The notes under the pieces are model-generated. The model ran no database searches, was not told where the DNA came from, and was given only the letters and a program-made list of their open reading frames with translations. Positions 43,727-54,887 of a DNA stretch of 64,000 nt are shown here, piece after piece. Within the stretch, counting starts at the first letter, position 1. Every line of letters begins with the position of its first letter. The stretch is from the NCBI GenBank assembly GCA_014529385.2, contig CM043971.1, positions 28,723,709 to 28,787,708 of the forward strand. The letters run 5' to 3'. The position numbers and the translations under genes were made by a program. The stretch is from Adiantum capillus-veneris. Its lineage: Eukaryota; Streptophyta; Polypodiopsida; Polypodiales; Pteridaceae.

Positions 43727-45961
43727 TTAAGGGAAATGTTTGAAGAGGGAGAAAAAAGTTTGATGTTAACATGTGAATTTTTTGCAAAATTACCTAATAA
43801 TACCCTTAACAAAGATTTTAGGTAATTTCTTGCATTACAAGGTAATTTTTTGCAAAATAACCTAATAATATCCTTAAAAATTCAAAGGGAAAATTTAACT
43901 GATAATATCTCTTGATGAGTGTAAATAGTATCTATACTATCAAATAATCATCACAAATGGTCTTTTTTGGTTATTTTTATTATTTTTCTTGATATTGGGA
44001 CTTAAAAATGGAGAAATCCACCCCAAAAAAACAATAAAGCTATTTTTTTCAACGGATTTTTCTAATTATTGATTTTTCACTTTGCTTTTTTAGCATATTT
44101 TGTTATTTTCTTTGATTTTTTTAATAAATAGACCAAAATTTAATAATAAATAGCAAATGAGCTCAAATGGAAAAACTGAAGATACGTTGATGATCACAAG
44201 AACAAGGTGGACAGGCACAAAAAATTTCAATCAAATCGACAGATGGAAGCGGGAAGCCTAAATTAGCCTACCAAGGTCTTCTTTCGCAAATTCATGCAGA
44301 ATTTATTGGAATCCGATTGAGGAAATTTTTGAGTCTAACATAGATTTCATGGCCTAGTAGGACTAACTGGGGAATTTGAAAAAAAATAGTTTGGGAAGTC
44401 CGAGTATATATCCAAGGTAGCCCAAAATCACCTCATTTCCACTAGTAGCCCTTGGAGAAGAGAGCTTTTGACCTTCTTCACACGCGATTTTGGGAGTCCG
44501 CAGTCGCCCTTTTACAGCAACGTCTCACACGAAACATGAGGGCTAAGTTCTAAGCTTATAAATGATCAATTCTATATGGCTTGTAGCAAGTCTAGGCTCA
44601 AGGAAAAAACCCTAGAAACCCAGTAGTGCACGAAGTCCTACGACCCAAAATTGACCATAGCGGCATGTCAGCTCAACCAAATTGGATGAAACTTGAACTT
44701 TAGCATGCCCCTATATAATAGAACACTTCTATATCACTAGATGACCATTCGACAGGGGTCGAGAGGGGTCCCAAGTAGAAAATCTAGGTTTTTTCCATAT
44801 GCCAGAATTGAATTCTGACTTGGGTCTATACACAATGTACATGGATGGTTTCATGAAAACAGTCAAGGCAAGCTCTTGAACAACAGAAAATAGCTCGAAA
44901 GCTACAAAGCGTCAAATTTGACATATGAAGTCAAACTTACTCCAATGGGCCAAAATTGGATGGGTACCTTTGGGACTATGTAGCGGACAAGTCTATAGCT
45001 TCAAAAGTGACTAACCAACTCCACATAATATTTAGTCACAAAAATCGGTGATTTCAGAGTCGACAAAGCACGAAGTGATGCCGACACGATAAAACTTTCC
45101 TAAATTCATTTTAGGACTTGTTTTAGATGTATTGGATATATGTCTAGGTCATCAAATGTCAAGTCTAGCAAAAAAAATGACTGGTGTAAATAATCACGAT
45201 TATTTACTTTTGTGATTTTTTGGCTTGAGAATGATCTCTTCACTTCGCCTATCACTTGGACACATCTATTACATGCTACATTTCAAGTATGAACCAAAAT
45301 GATCAAGAAAAACTTGAAAATTGTCAAAAAAAATGCAAAGAAGTCTTTCCAATCCAATTTTTGAGTTATATGTCACATTTTTTGATCCAAATCACCCCAT
45401 ATCTCATACACAAAGTCTACATCATGCCTAGAACCAAGTTGCACAAAAAATGAACATTTTGATAAAAAAGTTAATAATCGTGGTTATTTAATTTCTTGCC
45501 AAAATGGGTGAAAAATGCAACTTTATCCTTATGGGACCAAAGAACATGATGTCCCAAGTCCGCTAACCAAATTTGAGCAAGTTTGGATCTCAAAATTCCT
45601 TTATATCTATAGTTTCAGAGACTGAAAGCCTAAATCTAGCACCATTTCCACCCAGTGCACTCAATTGAGCCCACACTTCACTCAGAGCACCTAAATGTCA
45701 TATAGTTCAAGCCTATGATGTCAAAAATGCAAAAAGTTGGAAAAAATCCCCAGCTGTAAATAATCGTGATAATTTACTTTTGTTGCAAATTTTTGCCGAA
45801 ACTGTATGATTTTGATCTTTACATGTTTTTATGCATCTATGCATGTTCCAAAATTGATTTGAAGCAAATTAAACTCAATTATCAGCAATTCAAACTCGGG
45901 GCATTTCAGAGCAAAATTTATAGAATTTTGTAACTTTGGATCTATTCCCCTAACGAGAGCA
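43727..45961 (+). other. Non-coding spacer between pol and 3' ORF of element B
   Basis: AT-rich and without coding signs. A direct repeat of about 35 bp (aattttttgcaaaattacctaataat...) occurs at about 43778 and 43842. The rest resembles the leader at 21500-23100 in style and contains the second palindrome array. It could hold a promoter or splice acceptor for the 3' ORF, but I see no defined signal. Confidence 0.5.
45186..45777 (+). repeat. 3' array: three palindromes at ~285-bp spacing
   Basis: Copies at 45186-45207 (arms perfect, centre AC), 45470-45491 (decayed: gttaataatc gt ggttatttaa) and 45756-45777 (one arm mismatch). Spacings are 284 and 286 bp, the same period as the leader array 23 kb upstream (about 11 kb without element A). 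The first and last are followed by acttttg, as is copy 2 of the leader array. A ttggatct phrase recurs about 112 bp after the middle copy, again as in the leader. Confidence 0.85.
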
Positions 45962-48900
45962 ATGAAAGCTACCCAGAAGTCCAAGAAAAGGATGTCCCAG
46001 AAAGATAAGTTGCAAGAGTTGCCACCCTACCAACTGGACCCAAGTTTAGTAAAGATGGCCAAAGCAACTTACTTGTCAAGAGAATAGCTTGAAGAAAACA
46101 ACACCACAATTTTCACAGGCAAGTTCAAGAGTGAAGAAGGACACCAAGTAGAGCTACAGATGCTACCAAAAGAGATATATGATGTAGCTACTAAGCCAGA
46201 CACCAATATAAGGCTGGGGCCCAAGGACTTCTACAACCAGGAACCATTGGGCGTAGATTTCCAGAAAGCCTATGAGTTATTGTCTATTATCAAAGAGGAT
46301 GGATCAAACCAAATCACCAACCAACAAGGGCAGAAAGTCAAAGTTGTAATCACCAAAGAGATTGTGGTCGAGGCACAGAAGCTGCCTATTGAAGGTATGA
46401 CAATGCAGGCCTAAGACAGAAAGACAGTAGGCACATTTACCAAGGAGACTACTAATGCAACTTTTGACGACCTCATCCAAAGGCAAGTGGAAGAACCAGC
46501 ACGCCTATACCATCAACACTTCCACTTTTTAGCAAAAAGACTGCCACGGTACACCACCCCAAACCATGTGGTTGCGACCACCTTCACCCAAGTGTTGAAG
46601 TCGACAACCAGGCAACCGATTGATCATGCGCAGTATGTGCTGACGACGCTGAAGGGCACAAATAAAGAAGGTAAAATCACATATCTTGGCATGGCGAGAA
46701 TAGCATATCATGATATTGGTATGGCCGACAATTTGCTGCCAGCCCCAGATCAGAACACATGGATTGTGTCTGCAAAACCTTCTCCCGAAACCACACGTTC
46801 ATCAAAGAGAGTTTATAAGTTAGATGAAGAATCTGCCAAAAGCTCCCACGAAGCTCATAGCAGTGAGAGCTCGGACAATGAGGAGAGAAGGGCCAGAATT
46901 GAAGAAATAAAGAAGAAAGATGTAGCTTCACATCAAGAAGAACCTCAACAAAAGAAGGCGAGATTTGAAAGAGAAAAACAAACTTATGAAAGAAGCCGCC
47001 AAGCTACAGGTGAGGACCCGGAAAGGTGGGTTCCAAGAGAGATAAGGGGACCCAGAACCAAAAACCCTGCAAGGAAAGAAGCTGAGGATCCTACGGACTT
47101 CCTTGAATGCATGTATGCACAGGCAGAAGCCCTAAAGCTAAAAGAAGCTCAAGAAGCTGAAAACAAAGCAAAGGAAGATGCAGTCGAGCAACAAAGACAA
47201 GCGAAGGCTACGGAACAAAGAAGATTGGGAAATGACTGACAAAGTCATCATACAGGTTAATGAATATGCCAAGCAAATGTAGGTGATGACCAAAAAAATG
47301 CGAACAGCAGTACTTAGCCACAATGCTAAGGCTAGAGATCTTGAGCTGGTCATTAATTCTCTACAAGGAGAGTTAGATGACAGGATGAATATCATTTTAG
47401 ATCTACAAAGACAAATCAAAGAGCTGAAGGATGAGGCAAAACAACACTAGTTGGCCAAAGAGAAGCAGCAGAAAGAAATGGAGGAGCTCGGAGAACTTCT
47501 AACCAAGTTATCCGATGCCTGCAAGACCAAAGATCAATAGCTGATAGAGGTAACAAATGAACTCCTGACCACTACTCTGACAGTACAAAAGATCCAAGTG
47601 CGGCTCGATGTAGCAAATTCTTCTTTGTAATACTCAAAGAAACAAATCAATGATCAGGAAGAGAAAATCCTGATGTCGCCTCCATCAAAGGTACAGATGA
47701 AGTCTATAAGACTTTGGAAAAGAGAAACAAGGATCTTGAGCTAGAGCTGAAGCTAGAGCAATCACAAAGAAGAGACCTTGCGCTGATGCGGGTAGAACAA
47801 GAAGAGAAATTGCTCAAAGAGATAGCATAGTTAAAAAGAGTCAATCAGCTACTGAGAGAGGGATAGCCAGAACATCAAGAAGATACAGGTACCTCTGAGC
47901 AACCAACTATTGGCATTCCATCAGTCTCTTTTGCTGAGATGGAAACACAGCCAATGGAAGGGCTAGACGGAAATTAAGATTTTCAGGTACCACTGACTGA
48001 TGTTGAGCAAGTGCCCATGGTCCAGCTTTCTAAAGTTGAGGAATATGCATTAAAGGAACAGGTTTCCCAAGAGACAGGTGCCAAATGGAAAGCAGCGATG
48101 GATTGGGAGTTAAGAGTTCTCCACTCAGTCAATGTAACTCAACTCACTCCCAACCAAATCAATGCATAGTGGCACCAGCAATCATTGCATACCCTTTGAT
48201 CAAAGTAGAGCTATTACAGGTAAAAAAAAGATATACAAGGATATGTAGGTAGAAGGCATAGAGGATGTCCACCCCAAGTGGAGAAAGAGCTAGTTGAACA
48301 AGAATCCAAGCTATCTGATTCTGTTCACAAGAGCACTTGTCACTATAGAGAGACCCAACCTTTTGTCACGTACCAAGGGTAAGGACATGGCCAGCATATG
48401 AAGCAGTGAGAAAGAAGTGGCCTACATGGCTGAACTATCCATGATTGCCAACTCTAGAGAGCAGGGACCGGCAACAGAGGAATACACGGTGAAAATCCTA
48501 ACGGGTGACATGACTTTCTTCAAGAGCCTTCCTAACCTCTCATGTGCCATGCTATACAAGATTTGCAGAATGCTACTCATATGTATTCAAGCTTTTAATA
48601 AGCCAGAGTAGGTAGGAGTGCCATGGATGTCTTTCCTCAAAGGCAATAAGGGTCTCTGCTATGACTTAAGTGGCTAGCCTTTCGAAGAATTCCTTTTACG
48701 GCTTCTACGCCCGATGCATGTTTTTTCCCTCTAGCAATATGTTGGCATTTGAGAAAGTGTTCTATACAAGTTTCTTCACTTGGTGAACAAAGATATTTGG
48801 GCCAGTGAGATAAGCAACCTCACATCCAGATTTGTTGGCTATCTAGCCACTGAGCTTAAAAACAGAGTCACCATGCAGTTCTTGTAGGTTCTTGACAAAG

Positions 48901-48986
48901 AGAGAAGACTCAGATATGAGAAAGCATTACATGCGCTTAAAGACCGCCCTACCAGCCGTCAACCCAAAGAATACTTCAGCCCATGA
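45962..48986 (+). pseudogene. Element B post-pol coiled-coil ORF
   Basis: Starts at ATG 45962 (MKATQKSKKRMSQKDKL). A single frame runs to 47239 with two in-frame stops (near 46085 and 46412). The N-terminal domain has MLPKEIYDVA, FLAKRLPRYTTPNHVV and YLGMARIAYHD. Next is a Ser/Glu/Lys-rich linker (SSESSDNEERRARIEEIKKK), then from about 47100 to 47870 a very long coiled coil in the adjacent frame with several TAG/TAA where CAG/CAA fits the pattern. The C-terminal domain (about 48000-48986) matches element C. The stop at 48984 is 38 bp before the LTR. The function is unknown. No signal peptide or membrane span is evident. Confidence 0.65.
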
Positions 48987-49024
48987 AGCTGTGTCAAGGG
49001 ACGACACAGTCGAGGAGGGGGGAA

Positions 49025-49926
49025 TGTTAGCAACAAGCTAACTCGGATAGCATTTTTCGTAGCTTTTCTTGTAAAAACACTTATTATTCTGATGAATTAG
49101 GAATGTTGTAGCTCCTACTTTCTAGATAAACATTGTAATTGATGAGTCGGGGCTACAAGCTTTCAGATTATATCAACATATCTTTAGTTAGAGCTCCTAG
49201 ATTATTAGTTTTGACCAAAAAAATCGTGGCTAAGGTATAAAAGCCAATTTTTGTAAGTTTTTCATAAGTTTTGATAATAAAAACACAGCGTGAGCTAATG
49301 ACGCTTGCTTCTCTCTTTCTCATGCTTCCTACTCCCTTCCCTGTTGTCACATTGCAGTCAGTCTGTTGTGTTGCAACTGTAGGTAAGAGCTCTACGCATT
49401 GACGTAAGCATTTCATGGTAATCCATAGCTTTGGGCGTCGCCAACCCGCGGCCTAATTCCATCATATGTAGGAATTTAAGCTTGAAAATCATAAACTAAG
49501 TACAAGCGGGGTATGGGGCATCATCGCTAAGCATTTAAATGCATTCTGGGTCGAAAACTACTAGGTCAAAAACTCACTGTTGTTAATAATCACGATTTTT
49601 GCACTTGACCTAAAGTGAGATTTGAGACCATAAGCATGTGTGCTTAGGTCTTATAAACATGTCCTAGAAGTTTCATAACGTTTGGATGTCATTTGATGCT
49701 GTAATGGATGTGAATTGTTTGTCAATGAGCGATTAGCTTTTGGTGATTTCAGTCAATTGAGTGTAGCTTGAGTTAGATGCGAGTTGTTTGTTGTTTTCCA
49801 AGAGATTGACAACCTCTTGTAGCCTCTATGCACTAGTCGAGTGAACTTCCTCCCATGGATTGACAATTATATTCGTGGTTCTCGCTATGCCTGCAATAAG
49901 ATAGGAGTGAGGTTAGACACACGTCC

Positions 49927-49930
<4 letters not shown>
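49025..49930 (+). repeat. 3' LTR of element B
   Basis: 906 bp from TGTTAGCAAC to GTCCCACA, preceded by the purine tract gaggaggggggaa. TATA box TATAAAAG at 49236-49243. A decayed family palindrome is at about 49582-49600. It ends exactly where a (GA)n tract begins. Confidence 0.9.
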
Positions 49931-50011
<81 letters not shown>

Positions 50012-50073
50012 ATAGAAATACCCTTTCTCTCCTTCAATCTCTCTCTCTATCTCTCTCTGTCCCCCTCTCTCTT

Positions 50074-50106
<33 letters not shown>

Positions 50107-50138
50107 AGCATAAGTGGATGCTAGGGGCCCACTTGTGC

Positions 50139-50190
<52 letters not shown>
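49931..50190. repeat. (GA)n, (CT)n and (GA)n microsatellites
   Basis: About 78 bp of GA, then a CT-rich block (about 50037-50106), then another GA block (about 50140-50190). The GA and CT blocks are complementary and could fold into a long hairpin. Short ORFs across them are artefacts. Confidence 0.95.
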
Positions 50191-50192
<2 letters not shown>

Positions 50193-50429
50193 GGGTATAT
50201 ATAAATATGGAGGGGATAGAGGAAGAGAGTGAGGAGGTAGCACTAGTCACTAAGTGGCTCTGGATGCAGTCCGGCTCATGCCCTAAAATCCATGCTAGGT
50301 CGGGTGCTGAGAACTCCTCCCCTATGCAAATTTTTTTGCAACTCTGATGTATATTGAAATTTGTATAATGAAAATTGTATATGGAAAATTGGATAAAGGT
50401 GTAAATTCTGTATTTAGTGCATAGACCCC
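50191..50429. other. Unassigned spacer
   Basis: Begins with a TATATATAAATAT stretch at about 50197. No gene or repeat recognised. Confidence 0.4.
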
Positions 50430-51600
50430 TAGGGAGGGGTATCTCTCAAACCATATGTGACAAATGCCTATTATAACAACAATGCATATTGTAAGCCTAA
50501 TGAAAGAGGCAAGAAAAATTTACATTGAATCTATTGTAGAACTATTGATCATGTGATAAAGCAACGTCCTAAGCTAAAGGCTAAAGATGCATGTAAGAAA
50601 GAAAGTGCATTTTCTTCAAATGCAGCCATCAAAAAATATGCAAGTTATGTTGTTGACGCATAATGGGCTTTTAGTGCATAGTATCAATATGACCCTACTA
50701 TCCATGATGCATGCATGATTGAGGCTATAGATTCACATGTGTGGCATTTTAAACATGGTGACATTAAGCACATTACATCTCATTGTGACTCGTTCACTTG
50801 ATGTTGTCCCCAATAGGAATACTATCACTTATGCCAATAATGACCTCTTATTCATTTCAAGAAGTTGGAAAGATTATATTCACTGCAGTTTATGGAAGCT
50901 CCTTCACCATTTTTGATGTATTTTTTGTGCATGGGATCAAGAAAAATCTATTGTTTGTTTATACATTAACAAGGCTAGGTCTTGTTGTAAATTTTGTGGA
51001 TGATAGATGCACTCTTCACAATCTTACTTAAAGTGACACTCTTGTGGCATCAACATCTTGTCTTATGTACTATACAAGCATAATTCTTATGACAAGTGTG
51101 TAAAAAGATTTCCAAATGCGGTTACAGATTCTAAATCTATTTCAAACACTAAACTATGGCATGCACACTAAAAATTTATTCAATTCTACTATGGATACTC
51201 TCGCTTATGATCGCGGGGGGGGGGGGGGGGGGGGGGGGGATGTGTCAAACGAATTTGATACATATAAAACACCAATGTACAATGCCTTATACACCTCAAC
51301 AAATGGTGTTTTTCAAAGGAAAAGCATAATTTTTATGGAGATGGCATGATGTGCACTCAAAATCCAAGCTTTGCCACATGCTTTTTGGCTAGAAGATATT
51401 ATGTGTGCTGCCTACATACTTAACACGTGTTCCACCAATGCTTTGGCTATGTCAAGTATATGTAACAAGGATGAACCTCTTACATTTGATCAAGCCAAAA
51501 CTTCAAAGATTGGAGCCATTAGTACAAATTGGGTTTATAACATTGCCAGACATTTTTTGGATGAGCACAGTCATTAGATCATGCCAAAATCTTGTTAACT
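50430..51600 (+). pseudogene. Ty1/copia remnant (gag end to integrase)
   Basis: Broken plus-strand traces in copia order. A gag knuckle-like stretch (CRTIDHVIKQRPKLKAK) lies near 50530, and a protease-like WHFKHGDIKHITSH near 50745. The pre-integrase block GIKKNLLFVYTLTRLGLVVNFVDDRCTLHNL is split over 50930-51030. Integrase pieces follow near 51290 (TSTNGVFQRK, where the family has QQNGVAERK) and 51370 (ALPHAFWLEDIMCAAYILNTC). A run of 25 G at 51215-51239 interrupts it. No LTRs were found. It is distinct from the copia element at 5690-11198. Confidence 0.7.
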
Positions 51601-52786
51601 AGCCTCATGTATATATGTGTACATAGTGCTTCAAGTCTTGGGAGTGACCATGTAAAAATTCATGTGCAAAGGTTTGGTTTTTACGGGCTTGAGTACTAGT
51701 GTTTTGGGTTGTTCACGTTCCCAAAACATGGTTTTCAGTAAGTATTTTTACTCGTTCTTTATAGCTTGTGAATTGGACTTGTACATCATGAGTTATGTGC
51801 GTCCAAAGTGGGTGGTTTTGACTTAGAAAGTGGTTGCAGATGCATGCGACAAAGGCAACTGGGCCAACTTGATGATCTAAAATTAGAAATACTGAGATTT
51901 TAAATTTCGAGAGATATCCAAGGTAATGGGCTCCGAGCCGTGCTTTACGGTGTCGCATTTGGTGGTCGGAGCAGTGCACTATGCTCCAGGGGAGTTGGTT
52001 TCGAGAAGGGGTCAAGCTGGATTTTTTTTGTGGTGAGAGAAGGGACTTGGGGAAGAGTGGGAGAAATGTTCCATGTGGCACTGGGATTATCCCACATGAG
52101 AAGAGGGAAGGGGAAAGTGGGGGGTATAAGGGGAGGATGGGGTGACCATTAAGGGTGTATCAAAGGTGAGAGGAGCTCTCTCAAAGCTTGGCTATGGGGA
52201 CTCATGGGTTTCATGGGGGATAAGATGGTCATTTTTGGGTTCCCAATGCCTGCCCAGGTGCCTGGCTTCCTTTTTGGTCCCTTGGACACTTGCCACCCCC
52301 CTCCTTTGGGTCAAAGGTCCCCGGCACCTCATTTCCTACCCAAAAAAGGCCAAAAATGGACCAATTGAAAGCAGGAGAGCCTTGTTGATTGAGAAGAGAG
52401 AGAAAATATTTGGGAATAAAAGATAAGAAAGGCCCCCATTATTATAGCTGCAATTCTCTGCAACACCAAAACACTTTCCAGAGAGGTCATTTTTGAGCAA
52501 GAGAGAGTACACCCCCAGATTCGGATGGCCATATCTCTCTCATTTTTCCTTTGTTTTTAGTCTATGGATACTCTACGGGCACCTACTTGAGATGAGCTAC
52601 GTCATGGTGTCCTTAGTTTCTCCTAATTCCAAGTGTGTTTCATGCTATAAGATTTCTTCATAAATCTTTACAAGTGCTTATCACACAGGTGGTTTCGACG
52701 ATGCAATAGTTCTTTCTTCCGACGGTGTGACTCGTGCAAGCTTATAGAGGCACTTATTTTCCTTGTCGTTTTCACGCTAACATAGT
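51601..52786 (+). repeat. Probable LTR of element E (left edge undefined)
   Basis: Non-coding DNA directly upstream of a primer-binding-like sequence and a gag, so it probably contains the 5' LTR of element E. It should end near 52780 (cgctaaca). There is no second copy in the window to set its left boundary. A TATA-like gggaataaaag occurs near 52410. Confidence 0.4.
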
Positions 52787-52806
52787 TTTGGTGCCCCCAC
52801 AGAGGA
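52787..52806 (+). promoter_or_regulatory. Primer-binding site of element E
   Basis: TTGGTGCCCCCACAGAGGAT, differing from the site of element A in only a few positions. It lies about 290 bp before the gag start. Confidence 0.5.
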
Positions 52807-53092
52807 TCAAATGCTCATGTGCTCCAACTCTTGTGAAATATGTCTATTCTGCAGTAGACAGAGAATGTAAAAGGGATGTGGGTCCTTATGGAGAATGGCC
52901 TATGTATGTGCAAATTGTGGACATCATTTGAGGTGGTTGTGTAATTGGATTATACCCTTTGGAGGGTCATGAGGTAAATCCAAGAACTTGGGGCCAGGTT
53001 ACCCAGTGTGAGGTGGATTAGGTATTGGAGCGATTCATCAACATCCCTTGAACTTTCGACGTCACATGTAAGTGTTTTTGCGGCAGTCGAAC

Positions 53093-54067
53093 ATGGCGAA
53101 CGAGTTTCCACAATTTCATAGATTGCCTAATGAGAATGCACGTAATTTTATTGAGAAATCTAAAGTTAATTGCTTACTGCAAAATATACTAGATCAAGCT
53201 ATATTATTGCGGTTGCTGCAATACAGGTTACAGGATGAGGCAAAAGTTTGGTTACAAAATTATGAAGAGGTGGTACATGCAAAAACTCCAGGGGTGATTT
53301 TGGACTACAATTGTGTGAAGCAAGATTTTTTGGCACAATACAGATCCATTGAAGTACCTGATGAAGTTTGGCATGAAATTTTGGGGTACACTCAGCCCGC
53401 TACCTTTGAAGAAGCAGTCACTATTGCCAAGGAGAAAGAATGGAAAGATCAAAGACTCAATGAATATGGGAAAGCGGTCCATGTGCAAGGTAATGGTGGC
53501 CAAAATGAGAGAAATCAGGTAGAGACTGAAGCCCAACCTTCTCAAAGGGTTGGGAACAGTGAACAATTACAACAAAATATGCAAGACATGATGACCATGA
53601 TGCAGGAATTGCACCTCAGTGTTCTTGGAGGTGGAGGTGGAGGTGGTTGTGGTCGTGGTCGTGGTAGAGGAATGGCCCAGCCATGTGAAGCTCAACCTAA
53701 TGCTAATGTGGGTCGTGGACAGGGTGTCTTTGAGCCACAAAGAAGGTTCATCCCTACCTGTTATAATTGTGGTGAACTTGGTCATATCAGCACTTATTGT
53801 TCAAAGCCAACAAGGATGGGAGGTGATATGTTTCCACTTCCTCATCAGATTCCTAACAGGGATAATGACTATGCATTGGATATGCGGGGAGATCAAGGTA
53901 CTAAACAGGAAAATGAGGCCTCAACCTTTGGTGGTCATGTGGGTATTCTACGGGTTGAAAAGAAAGAAGCAGATATGATGCACGTAGGCAAAAGGGAAAG
54001 GGAAGGCTATGCTGCTCCGCGTCCCCGTAAGAAAAAATGGAAAGAGAAAGAGGGTGAAGATGTTTGA
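53093..54067 (+). CDS. Element E gag (Ty3 type), open
   Basis: ATG at 53093 (MANEFPQFHRLPNENARNFI); open to 54067. The capsid-like part has LLRLLQYRLQDEAKVWLQN, VKQDFLAQYRSIEVP and TFEEAVTIAKEKEWKDQRL. A Gly/Arg-rich stretch (GGGGGGGCGRGRGRG) precedes an intact zinc knuckle CYNCGELGHISTYC with all four ligands. The C-terminus is basic (RPRKKKWKEKEGEDV). Length is normal for gag. No protease or pol follows, so the element is truncated or was gag-only. It is the best-kept gag zinc knuckle in the window. Confidence 0.85.
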   Translation: MANEFPQFHRLPNENARNFIEKSKVNCLLQNILDQAILLRLLQYRLQDEAKVWLQNYEEVVHAKTPGVILDYNCVKQDFLAQYRSIEVPDEVWHEILGYTQPATFEEAVTIAKEKEWKDQRLNEYGKAVHVQGNGGQNERNQVETEAQPSQRVGNSEQLQQNMQDMMTMMQELHLSVLGGGGGGGCGRGRGRGMAQPCEAQPNANVGRGQGVFEPQRRFIPTCYNCGELGHISTYCSKPTRMGGDMFPLPHQIPNRDNDYALDMRGDQGTKQENEASTFGGHVGILRVEKKEADMMHVGKREREGYAAPRPRKKKWKEKEGEDV

Positions 54068-54887
54068 ATCCCATTATATCATTTATTTCTTGGAGTGCCA
54101 CTTTAAATTCTCCCTCATAGTGGTAGTACACTTATGTTAAGGTCTATTTCCAGTCATCAATAGTTACTCCAGCTTTATGCCAAGTCTTCTCAACATTACT
54201 AGTACTTGATTCAAAATTCTCTGCACTATAGTTTGTAATTTTCCTCTAGGATAGGAAAATTTGGCACATTACTTAGAATTTGAAAAAAAATTGAGGTGCT
54301 TCTTTTATCTTCATCAAAATTATGCAACATCATCTAAGTTGTACAGGTTTGCTTCACTCAATGGAACATTAACTTGAACAAATCAAGATCTATATAAGCA
54401 TCAAGATCATGCGTAAATTCTAGGCAACGAAGGATTTTGACCATCTTGTTGGTCTTGTTATGGGCTAAAAGCATACTTTGGTGGTACAAAAAGGACTGTC
54501 CTTGACAGTAATTGACAAATCATCTTTATCAAGACAAGGCTGAGGCCGAGTCACTTTAACATCAAGCATTTTTTGGCTACCAAAGGTCTAGCGTGGTTGA
54601 GTATGTCCACCAATCTCATCCTTGTGTAAGGTCTCAGGATCACTAGACCCAACATGGAAACTTCTTCGAGTGATTTGGTGCTTGCTACCACCTGCAGTGT
54701 CATTATCATTGTTGTCTTCAAAGTTATCATCTTTCTTGTGGTTGTCTTCAGGTGGGTCATACTTTGTGTTGTCCTCACCATCATCCTCATTCTTGCTCTC
54801 AGTTTCAATCACTTTTTCATCTCTAATGTAATCAAAATTTAGTTTGTTTTGCCAAATCCTAGTTGTATTGGTTGCTTATCTGCTTGA
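54068..54887. other. Unassigned flank left of element F
   Basis: No pol of element E is seen. The minus strand has an acidic, Asn/Asp-rich open piece (54588-54812; EDNHKKDDNFEDNNDND) and a further piece FCTTKVCF near 54480, which might be decayed transposon coding sequence. Nothing certain. Confidence 0.35.

Larger units (their letters stand above)
20518..49930 (+). mobile_element. Element B: large Ty3/gypsy retrotransposon, split by element A
   Basis: Plus-strand order: truncated 5' LTR, tRNA-Asp-like primer site, 2.1-kb leader with a palindrome array, gag, protease, reverse transcriptase/RNase H, extra zinc finger, integrase (interrupted by element A at 29668-41808), second retropepsin-like domain, basic region, second palindrome array, coiled-coil 3' ORF, purine tract, 3' LTR. 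Without element A it is about 17.3 kb. The primer-site type, the single RNase H and the long 3' ORF fit the Athila-like branch. Many stops and shifts show it is old. Element C at 1-1709 is a second copy of the family. Confidence 0.88.

Noticed and set aside
45962-48986. Host myosin- or kinesin-like coiled-coil gene
   Set aside because: It lies between pol and the 3' LTR of element B, recurs in element C next to its LTR, and has no motor domain.
49841-50347. Open frames with Arg-Glu repeats
   Set aside because: Translation of the GA/CT microsatellites.
53619-53978. Valine-rich plus-strand frame in element E
   Set aside because: Shifted reading of the Gly-rich part of gag.
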